The translations under genes were made by a program, and so were the position numbers. This document shows positions 1 to 4,772 of a stretch of DNA of 5,365 nucleotides, piece by piece. The DNA comes from an uncultured Roseburia sp. (lineage in GTDB: Bacteria > Bacillota > Clostridia > Lachnospirales > Lachnospiraceae), in the NCBI GenBank assembly GCA_934358955.1, contig CAKRLC010000123.1, positions 1 to 5,365 of the forward strand. The letters are read 5' to 3'. The notes under the pieces are model-generated. The model saw only the letters and a program-made list of their open reading frames with translations. It did no database searches and had not been told where the DNA came from. How positions within the stretch are numbered: position 1 is the stretch's first letter; every line of letters starts with the position of its first letter.

Positions 1-704
1 CCCACAAAAATCTGGTCTAACATGGATTGTAAATTTAAAATAGACTCACCCTCCATCATAAGCTCAAAGGTAGAATTAAACGTTACCATGCTTGCTGTCA
101 TACCACCTACCATGATAAGACCTACAATGCTTGCTGCCTTCGTCAGAATATTCATCAGACCACTTTCGTACACCTTCTGAATATACTCGGAACCCAGTTT
201 GTATCCTAAAAAAGTTCCATAATATTTTACAAGAAGTGATGGGATATTAAATAACAGCAGGAAAATGATCGGTGCAAGCACATTTCCCGTCATTCCCATT
301 CCGACTGCGATTCCGGCTGCGATCACTCGCAACACACCCCAGAAAATGGAGTCACCGATACCGGCAAGAGGTCCCATCAGACTGGATTTGACGGCATTGA
401 TAGAATTCGCATCAAAATCTTTCTGTTCGCTGTTCTTTTTCTCCATAGAGGCAACTAAGCCCATGATAAAGGTAGAGCAGGTGATCGTCGTGTTAAAGTA
501 AGACATACTTCTCACGAGGGCCTCTTTTTTTCCTTTTTCATCATTTTTATAAAATTTATCGATAAAAGGCATCATCGCATAGCTGAAACCGGATGCACCC
601 TGCTTTGCCGGGCTTACGGCTGCATATAAGGTGAATGATCTCCAGAACGCCTTTCTTAACATTTTTCTTTCGTCTGCCGGAATAGATTTTGTTAAATTAC
701 TCAT
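1..704 (-). CDS. PTS mannose-family transporter subunit IID (partial, C-terminus outside window)
   Basis: Membrane subunit that, with IIC, forms the sugar channel of a mannose/fructose/sorbose-family phosphotransferase permease. Translating from the ATG at 704 gives 234 uninterrupted residues up to the window edge; family members are usually about 270-300 aa, so a few dozen C-terminal residues are missing only because the window ends. Family marks seen: an early 'FTLYAAVSPAKQGASGFSYA' stretch (about 24-43), 'YFNTT' (69-73), and the strongly conserved 'LMGPLAGIGDSIFWG' (109-123) followed by 'NVLAPIIFLLLFNIP' and 'YYGTFLGYKLG'. The start overlaps the stop of IIC as ATGA (704-701), and AGGAGG lies 10 nt upstream inside IIC, so translation is probably coupled to IIC. 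Substrate specificity cannot be told from this part. Family assignment is secure; calling it manZ or levG would overreach. Confidence 0.95.
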   Translation of the reverse strand, partial: MSNLTKSIPADERKMLRKAFWRSFTLYAAVSPAKQGASGFSYAMMPFIDKFYKNDEKGKKEALVRSMSYFNTTITCSTFIMGLVASMEKKNSEQKDFDANSINAVKSSLMGPLAGIGDSIFWGVLRVIAAGIAVGMGMTGNVLAPIIFLLLFNIPSLLVKYYGTFLGYKLGSEYIQKVYESGLMNILTKAASIVGLIMVGGMTASMVTFNSTFELMMEGESILNLQSMLDQIFV

Positions 705-1513
705 GAGAAAAATTCCTCCTCTTCTTCATCATATTCGATTGCCTGCGCTTCTGAAGGCACTGCCACACGCTGTGCTGCAAGCTGGTTCATTCTGTAGTCG
801 CTCATTCCAACTGAAATCGCAATGATCACACCGATCACTGCAAGGGCGATCAATGGAAGATTTAAGTATGCTGCCAGTACAAATCCGAGGAAATAAAACA
901 TACAGATTTTTTTATCCCACAGCATCTTCATCAGCATTGCCATACCAACTGCCGGAAGCAGGCCGCCGCATACGCTCAGTCCATTCATGACAACATCCGG
1001 GATCGCATCCATTAATGCGCTGACTGCATCGGAACCAAATAAAATACCGAGAAAAGCAACAAGGGAATAGAGCGCCCAATTGACTGCCCAGAGTCCGTAG
1101 TGTAATAAGACGATCTGTTTTTCTTTTCCTTCTGCTGCAAGCTGATCGAACTTTTTAGCAAACATGCCGACTACGAAAATATATAAAACCGTTTTGATCT
1201 GAAGACCTAAAATACCGATTGGAAGTGCTAACGTAAGCGCTACCTCACTTCCTTTTCCGAGCATGATCGCAAAGGCCGTTCCGACTGCAGTTGCAATTCC
1301 AGGCTCTGCCGCGGAAGCACCACCGATATTGACAACGCCCATAAACACAGCTTCTAAGGATGCTCCGATCATCACACCGGTCTGCACATCTCCTAAAAAT
1401 AATCCGACCAATGGTCCGATGACGATCGGGCGGTTTAACATAGTAAAACCAATTAATTCTGCACCACCGACACAGATAAATACTGCCAGGGCAACTAAAA
1501 ATGCATTTAACAT
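701..1513 (-). CDS. PTS mannose-family transporter subunit IIC
   Basis: Polytopic inner-membrane subunit, 270 aa, that binds and translocates the sugar together with IID. The protein is mostly hydrophobic. It starts with a membrane segment (MLNAFLVALAVFICVGGAELIGF) and carries the family core 'GLFLGDVQTGVMIGASLEAVFMG' at about 37-59, followed by 'IGGASAAEPGIATAVGTAFAI' (63-83). Later hydrophobic segments fall near 91-117, 143-160, 178-196 and 205-236. Length is normal for the family. ATG at 1513 is preceded by AAGGAG (1528-1523) with a 9-nt spacer; the gap to the upstream IIAB stop is 20 bp. The C-terminus is odd: it ends in a run of five glutamates then FFS (263-270), and the codons of that run contain the ribosome binding site of IID. 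Located mid-operon, co-transcribed with IIAB and IID. Confidence 0.96.
   Translation of the reverse strand: MLNAFLVALAVFICVGGAELIGFTMLNRPIVIGPLVGLFLGDVQTGVMIGASLEAVFMGVVNIGGASAAEPGIATAVGTAFAIMLGKGSEVALTLALPIGILGLQIKTVLYIFVVGMFAKKFDQLAAEGKEKQIVLLHYGLWAVNWALYSLVAFLGILFGSDAVSALMDAIPDVVMNGLSVCGGLLPAVGMAMLMKMLWDKKICMFYFLGFVLAAYLNLPLIALAVIGVIIAISVGMSDYRMNQLAAQRVAVPSEAQAIEYDEEEEEFFS
715..720 (-). promoter_or_regulatory. Ribosome binding site of IID inside the glutamate codons of IIC
   Basis: Perfect AGGAGG, 10 nt before the IID ATG at 704. It sits within the last codons of IIC: the run GAA GAA GAG GAG GAA encodes the five-glutamate tail and at the same time supplies the Shine-Dalgarno sequence. Together with the ATGA stop/start overlap this argues for translational coupling of IIC and IID. 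Confidence 0.85.
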
Positions 1514-1533
1514 AACGTTTCACTCCTTCTTTT

Positions 1534-2496
1534 TTATTTCAGTTTATCAATCACATCTTTTACAAGCTTCTGCTCATCATTTGGAACCTGCTGCATACAG
1601 GTTTTCGGATCGATCTTAACAAGTTCCCTTAATTTCTGCACTTCCTCATCCGTCAGCATGATCGTCGGGGAAAGCAGCTGTTTTTCAGAGGCATCGATTC
1701 CATCAAATCTTCCGGTATTTCCAATGTTCAAAAACTCGATCTCGCCTACCTGTTTGCGCACGCGAAGCGCATCCTTTACCGTTCTTGTAAGTACTAAGAT
1801 CCTCATTTTCGCAGCCCTTGGATCGTTCAGCACACGGATTGCTTCATCGACCGGTTTGATCAGCGCCTTGATCCCTGCCGGAACCGCCATTTTAAGTGCC
1901 ATCTTCTGCGTATTGTCGCCTGCGGCATCGTCATTGGCAACCACAATGCCATCCACCTTTAACTGTCTCGTCCAGGTCATTGCCACCTGTCCATGGATCA
2001 GCCTGTCATCGACACGGAGTGCTGCGATCTTTGCAGTAGAGTTTTCATAATGGGCAGGTTCTTTTTTCTTCAGCGGCACCTGTTCTTTCTCCGTCTGGTT
2101 CTGTACTGCCTTCTTTTCATGGAGCTGTACCATCTGAAGTTCACTTCTTGCCTCTTCAATATATTCTTCGATTTCTTCCTCTGTCACATCGTCTCCGGAT
2201 AGCATTACCTGGATCAGAACCGGTAAATTAGTTCCTGTGATCAGTGAGACATTGTCTTTTTTGGCATATTCCATCAGCTTCTGGTTCACGCTTCCACCCA
2301 TAAGATCCGTAAATACAATAATACGGTCATTCTCATGTTCTGTAAAAAAGCTTCTGAACTGTTCTTCCACATTGTCTTCCGGCGTCACATAGGCGTCGAT
2401 CGTTGTGATCTCTGCTAATTTTCCAACGATCAGCTCCGCCGTGTAACGGATTCCGGATGCCATTTTTCCATGCGTGGCAATTAAAATCTGTTTCAT
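1534..2496 (-). CDS. PTS mannose-family fused subunit IIAB
   Basis: Cytoplasmic phosphoryl-carrier of the permease, 320 aa, with IIA and IIB fused as in ManX/ManL-type enzymes. The IIA domain (about 1-122) starts 'MKQILIATHGKMASG'; His9 in the THG motif is the expected phosphate acceptor from HPr, and 'VFTDLMGGSVN' (61-71) is the conserved aspartate loop. A charged Lys/Glu/Gln linker runs about 123-155. The IIB domain (about 156-320) begins 'IAALRVDDRLIHGQVAMTW'; His168 in RLIHGQ is the expected second phosphorylation site, which passes phosphate to the incoming sugar. 'EFLNIGNTGRFDG' (254-266) is another typical IIB stretch. Both active-site histidines are present, so the protein looks functional. 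ATG at 2496 has AAGGAG (2512-2507) 10 nt upstream. It is the first gene of the PTS operon, behind a promoter with two flanking palindromes. Substrate (mannose, fructose, glucose, amino sugar or other) is not resolvable here. Confidence 0.96.
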   Translation of the reverse strand: MKQILIATHGKMASGIRYTAELIVGKLAEITTIDAYVTPEDNVEEQFRSFFTEHENDRIIVFTDLMGGSVNQKLMEYAKKDNVSLITGTNLPVLIQVMLSGDDVTEEEIEEYIEEARSELQMVQLHEKKAVQNQTEKEQVPLKKKEPAHYENSTAKIAALRVDDRLIHGQVAMTWTRQLKVDGIVVANDDAAGDNTQKMALKMAVPAGIKALIKPVDEAIRVLNDPRAAKMRILVLTRTVKDALRVRKQVGEIEFLNIGNTGRFDGIDASEKQLLSPTIMLTDEEVQKLRELVKIDPKTCMQQVPNDEQKLVKDVIDKLK

Positions 2497-2506
2497 AAAT
2501 CTAACT

Positions 2507-2512
2507 CTCCTT
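2507..2512 (-). promoter_or_regulatory. Ribosome binding site of IIAB
   Basis: AAGGAG on the minus strand with a 10-nt spacer to the ATG at 2496. It supports that start; no alternative in-frame start with a comparable site is visible upstream. Confidence 0.8.
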
Positions 2513-2554
2513 AAATTGATAAAATCACAATTCTGGTCTATCTGTTCTGTCTTT

Positions 2555-2570
2555 AGTTATGTACATAACT
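2555..2570. promoter_or_regulatory. Putative operator O2, perfect 16-bp palindrome just downstream of the promoter
   Basis: AGTTATGTACATAACT is its own reverse complement over all 16 positions. It lies 12 nt past the -10 box of the PTS promoter, roughly +7 to +22 of the expected start site near 2576, where a bound repressor would block initiation or clearance. The 14-bp core GTTATGTACATAAC recurs at 2615-2628. The LacI-family protein encoded next door is the natural candidate ligand. The centre is TA rather than the CG usual for LacI-family operators, so assignment to this regulator is inference. Confidence 0.72.
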
Positions 2571-2582
2571 TTCTATGAGCAC

Positions 2583-2611
2583 ACTATAACATCGGTCTAT
2601 CTTTCTGTAAA
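2583..2611 (-). promoter_or_regulatory. Sigma-70/SigA-type promoter of the PTS operon
   Basis: On the minus strand, TTTACA (2611-2606, five of six matches to TTGACA) is followed by exactly 17 nt and then TATAGT (2588-2583, five of six matches to TATAAT). Expected start is near 2576, giving a leader of about 80 nt before IIAB. AT-rich sequence lies upstream at about 2631-2645. The palindromes at 2614-2629 and 2555-2570 flank it closely on both sides, so access is probably controlled by one DNA-binding protein. Confidence 0.75.
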
Positions 2612-2613
2612 TA

Positions 2614-2629
2614 GGTTATGTACATAACC
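2614..2629. promoter_or_regulatory. Putative operator O1, perfect 16-bp palindrome just upstream of the -35 box
   Basis: GGTTATGTACATAACC is a perfect 16-bp palindrome ending 2 nt before the -35 hexamer, centred near -45 relative to the expected start. It shares a 14-bp core with the downstream palindrome, centre to centre 59 bp. This position fits either the second half of a repression loop or an activator-type site; the first seems likelier because the only regulator nearby is LacI-family. Confidence 0.72.
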
Positions 2630-2650
2630 GTATTTTTATATAAGCTTTCA

Positions 2651-2930
2651 CAGGGTGTTTTTGTGCAATATGCCAGCAATGATGTCAGAAGGTCTGCCTT
2701 TAAGCTTGTATTAGCAGATGGAATAAAAAAACGATTCCAGTTTTCTCTTTGTGCAATGGAGATAAGACTCATGAAGTGTGGAAGCCTTTGCTGAACACAC
2801 TTCACGTTTTCAGAGGCTTATCGAAATGTTTTGCACAATGAAACCTGGAATCGTTCTTTGTTCCTTCTGCTTATAAATATTATGGAGCAGACCTTCTGAC
2901 TTCTGAATCCTGTTGCACAAAAATATCCTG
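2651..2930. repeat. 280-bp imperfect palindrome (MITE-like or long-hairpin element)
   Basis: The two halves are imperfect reverse complements over the whole stretch, centred near 2790. Perfectly paired blocks, from outside in: 2658-2668 with 2913-2923 (TTTTTGTGCAA), 2684-2697 with 2887-2900 (GTCAGAAGGTCTGC), 2713-2718 with 2866-2871, 2730-2740 with 2845-2855 (AACGATTCCAG), 2749-2756 with 2831-2838 (TTGTGCAA), 2761-2766 with 2817-2822, and 2772-2780 with 2796-2804 (TGAAGTGTG), leaving a 15-nt loop. It holds no convincing gene; a 73-codon open frame on the minus strand here is a by-product of the palindrome. The arms resemble terminal inverted repeats of a miniature transposable element, but I find no clear target-site duplication. 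A structured RNA is the alternative. Confidence 0.8.
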
Positions 2931-2970
2931 GCTCCCACATCATTTTTCATGTGTCATCCAGGATATTTTT
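2919..2970 (-). terminator. Rho-independent terminator of the regulator operon, possibly bidirectional
   Basis: A 13-bp perfect stem (AAAAATATCCTGG at 2919-2931 with CCAGGATATTTTT at 2958-2970) continues after a 4-nt internal loop into an inner 5-bp stem CACAT/ATGTG (2936-2940 with 2949-2953). On the minus strand it begins 40 nt after the LacI stop and ends in TTTTT. The plus strand also ends in TTTTT, so it could act both ways. Its left arm is shared with the outer end of the 280-bp palindrome. Confidence 0.85.
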
Positions 2971-3010
2971 CTTCTATGCTTATAGATTATTTTATTTTCA
3001 GCACGCTCTG

Positions 3011-4039
3011 TTAAGGCTGTTCAATAACAGATTTACGCTTCACCAGTGTGACCGGAAGCTCGATCTCCTGCTCTCCCGCCGGTTCTCCACTGTTGATCCA
3101 GCGCATCACGGTCTGTACCGCAAGCTTTGCCTTCCATTCCACATCCTGCTTCACGGTCGTAAGACGCGGCGTGGAATACTCAGCATAACTGATATCATCA
3201 TAGCCAGCCACTCCGATGTCATCCGGCACCAAAACTCCCTTATCTGCACAAAACCGGATTGCTTCTAACGCATACATATCCGACAAAAAGAAAAGCGCTG
3301 TCTTTGGTTTTCTCCTGCGGATCAGCCAGTCATAATTGGATTTTCTCTTTTCATAATTCATACCAAGCGGAACAAACTGCATTTTCTGGTTTTCTGCGGC
3401 AACTTCCCTCATGGCACGTTCTGCTCCCAGGTATCGCAAATGGTCGACACCGCTGTCCCTGCCTGCGCATACCTTGATCTCTTCATACCCACATTCCAAA
3501 AGATATTTTGTCATCTGGTATCCACCACTCTCATCATCCAGTCCGATATTGATGACATGGTTCTCTTCCCCGTCTTCCAGCTCACCATAGGCATCGATCG
3601 AAACGATCGGTTTTTTGATCAGCTGATAGATTTTCTCGCAATTACGTCTGCTAAAAGAAACGGCGATCACGCCATCTACGTCCCAGCCGGCTACCATCTG
3701 GAAAATCTTGTCAATCTCCTTGGTAGAATACAGCATGAGATAATAGTCCTGTTTCTGAACATATTCCTCAATAAATCCAATGATTTTTCCATAAAACGGA
3801 TCTCCTAAAATAGAATCCTTAAAATCCTTGTGATAATTGATGACAACCGCAATGAGCTGCGACTTCTCATTATTCAGGACTCGCAATCCCATCTTCTGGA
3901 CATAACCCATCTCGCGTATCAGTGATTCGATTTTGTCAATTGTTGCCGGGGAAACTTTCTTCGTTTTCCCATGTATGACATTTGAAACTGTTGTCGTACT
4001 GACGCCAGCTCTTTCCGCAATATCTTTGATCGTAGCCAA
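3011..4039 (-). CDS. LacI-family transcriptional regulator
   Basis: DNA-binding, sugar-responsive regulator of 342 aa, the normal family length. The N-terminal helix-turn-helix is 'TIKDIAERAGVSTTTVSNVIHG' (3-24); the residues aligned with LacI Tyr17, Gln18 and Arg22 are Thr15, Thr16 and Asn20, so its operator should differ from that of LacI. The hinge 'VLNNEKSQ' (54-61) keeps the leucine (Leu55) that wedges into the operator centre in the family. The effector-binding domain runs about 61-336, with 'GWDVDGVIAVSFS' (118-130) and the hallmark 'VPDDIGVAGYDDISYAEYSTPRLTTV' (271-296). The start is TTG at 4039, with AAGGAG (4052-4047) 7 nt upstream; 'MATIKDIAE' is where family members normally start. 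It lies 15 bp behind the 152-aa gene and upstream of the PTS operon. It probably controls that operon through the palindromes at 2555-2629. Effector unknown. Confidence 0.95.
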   Translation of the reverse strand: MATIKDIAERAGVSTTTVSNVIHGKTKKVSPATIDKIESLIREMGYVQKMGLRVLNNEKSQLIAVVINYHKDFKDSILGDPFYGKIIGFIEEYVQKQDYYLMLYSTKEIDKIFQMVAGWDVDGVIAVSFSRRNCEKIYQLIKKPIVSIDAYGELEDGEENHVINIGLDDESGGYQMTKYLLECGYEEIKVCAGRDSGVDHLRYLGAERAMREVAAENQKMQFVPLGMNYEKRKSNYDWLIRRRKPKTALFFLSDMYALEAIRFCADKGVLVPDDIGVAGYDDISYAEYSTPRLTTVKQDVEWKAKLAVQTVMRWINSGEPAGEQEIELPVTLVKRKSVIEQP

Positions 4040-4054
4040 ACTTCTTCTCCTTTT

Positions 4055-4513
4055 CTATACACCCTCATCCTTGCTCAAAAATCTGTCCCACTCCTCGACA
4101 TCTCCGCTTCCGTTCACTTTCAGTAAAAATGTGTGGTCTTCGGTGTCAATAGAAATTCTGTATCTGTTATCCTCTTTCTCAATGGAATAAATCTCACAGC
4201 CTTCTAATTCCTTTAACGCTGCTGACACAGTTTCTGCCGGAATCATGGCATCTTCTTTTGCTTCCCGCAGATTTCCGTTGGCGTCGTATATTTTATAGCC
4301 TTCTTCGATCAGCTCAACCTGTTCCGGCTCTACGATCTTTAACTTCAACGCATTGGTACGCATCTCGCGGATATCACGGTTGCAGGAATTCTCCGGCAAA
4401 ATGATAACATTGTCTAAAATCAGCTCGAAAATACTGCTCACCGCGCAGGTTTGTGCAAGAAAAGCCCCCTTAAATCTGAAATTTTCCAATTCATTGTCTG
4501 TATGATATTTCAT
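4055..4513 (-). CDS. Hypothetical protein, 152 aa, co-transcribed with the LacI regulator
   Basis: I do not recognise a characterised family. The protein is acidic and soluble, with no signal peptide or membrane segment. It opens 'MKYHTDNELENFRFKGAFLAQ', has a hydrophobic beta-like stretch 'FELILDNVIILPENS' (29-43), a 'EGYKIYDANGNLREA' segment (71-85), and a C-terminal half of alternating strand-like pieces ('CEIYSIEKEDNRYRISIDTEDHTFLLKV', 106-133) ending 'VEEWDRFLSKDEGV'. It reads like a small beta-rich domain of uncharacterised Clostridia proteins, but that is from memory only. The start was chosen at ATG 4513 because AGGTG lies 6 nt upstream and AGGA 12 nt upstream; an in-frame GTG at 4522 would add three residues but has AGGA only 3 nt away. 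Its stop (TAG, 4057-4055) is 15 bp before the LacI start and next to that gene's ribosome binding site, implying one operon. Role unknown; a partner or accessory of the regulator or PTS is speculation. Confidence 0.85.
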   Translation of the reverse strand: MKYHTDNELENFRFKGAFLAQTCAVSSIFELILDNVIILPENSCNRDIREMRTNALKLKIVEPEQVELIEEGYKIYDANGNLREAKEDAMIPAETVSAALKELEGCEIYSIEKEDNRYRISIDTEDHTFLLKVNGSGDVEEWDRFLSKDEGV

Positions 4514-4519
4514 GTTAAA

Positions 4520-4524
4520 CACCT
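4520..4524 (-). promoter_or_regulatory. Ribosome binding site deciding the start of the 152-aa gene
   Basis: AGGTG, one mismatch from AGGAG, 6 nt before ATG 4513. It overlaps the alternative GTG codon at 4522-4520, which argues against that GTG being the start. It is weaker than the sites of the other genes in the window. Confidence 0.5.
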
Positions 4525-4579
4525 GTCCTATTCTTATTCACTCGTGTTGAATCAAAATTTAATTCTTATTTTAACATCC

Positions 4580-4604
4580 TTTTGCAGCTTTTTCCACTGC
4601 AAAA
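4580..4604. repeat. Small inverted repeat (possible hairpin) in the leader of the 152-aa gene
   Basis: TTTTGCAG (4580-4587) and CTGCAAAA (4597-4604) are perfect 8-bp inverted arms around a 9-nt loop, 67 nt upstream of the ATG at 4513. Flanking CC/GG could extend the stem past a bulged A. There is no strong T-tract on the minus strand after it, so it is not an obvious terminator; it could be an operator or a leader hairpin. Confidence 0.4.
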
Positions 4605-4638
4605 AGGCACAACCCGTGCAAAAAAGACACCGCCCGTA
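4599..4638. repeat. Imperfect direct repeat of about 20 bp, two adjacent copies plus a distant third
   Basis: Adjacent copies are GCAAAAAGGCACAACCCGT (4599-4617), followed directly at 4618-4638 by GC, seven A, then GACACCGCCCGT. A more diverged copy, GTAAAAGAGTAACACCCGCT, lies at 4689-4708. Shared frame: GY, A-tract, purines, ACA, CCCGY. The third copy overlaps the -10 region of the candidate promoter of the regulator operon. They could be binding sites for an unknown regulator or degenerate remains of a repeat. Confidence 0.5.
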
Positions 4639-4695
4639 CATCGTTCAAAAATCAGCTAAATCCATAACGCGGAATGAATTCTCATCCTGTAAAAG

Positions 4696-4724
4696 AGTAA
4701 CACCCGCTTAGCTGGCTATGTCAA
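4696..4724 (-). promoter_or_regulatory. Candidate promoter of the 152-aa gene and LacI operon
   Basis: A consensus -35 TTGACA (4724-4719) is followed by 17 nt and GTTACT (4701-4696), which matches TATAAT at only three of six positions. If used, the leader would be about 175 nt. A good -35 with a poor -10 is compatible with a weak or activated promoter, or with chance in AT-rich DNA. I found no better pair between 4523 and 4720. Confidence 0.35.
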
Positions 4725-4772
4725 GATATTCCGATACTTTTTTTACAAAAGATCTATAAAACCTGCATTTCC

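Noticed and set aside
265..501. 78-codon plus-strand open frame
   Set aside because: It is antisense to IID, whose reading frame is continuous and carries family motifs over the same bases.
1245..1619. Open frames on both strands inside the IIC and IIAB genes
   Set aside because: They are shadows of the well-supported PTS genes; their translations are low in hydrophobic periodicity, rich in Cys/Arg or Pro/Thr, and lack start signals.
2641..2655. Possible CcpA cre site (TGTGAAAGCTTATA on the minus strand)
   Set aside because: It lacks the central CG of the cre consensus and the right half does not match; I see no other cre-like site near the PTS promoter.
2668..2690. Possible sigma-54 promoter (TGGCATATTGCA on the minus strand) upstream of the PTS operon
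   Set aside because: TGGCA and TTGCA are present but only 2 nt apart, giving a 12-nt element instead of the required 16 or so; spacing is strict for sigma-54, and the motif is part of the palindrome arm.
2584..2805. 73-codon open frame on the minus strand
   Set aside because: It lies across the operator region and one arm of the palindrome, overlaps the promoter elements, has no ribosome binding site and no recognisable protein features.
4451..4711. 86-codon plus-strand open frame upstream of the repeat array
   Set aside because: It is antisense to the start of the 152-aa gene and runs through the direct repeats and spacer; no ribosome binding site and no recognisable domain.
4654..4714. 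Inverted pair CAGCTAA / TTAGCTG as a hairpin or riboswitch
   Set aside because: Seven bases per arm about 47 nt apart in AT-rich spacer with little pairing between them; too weak to call a structured RNA.
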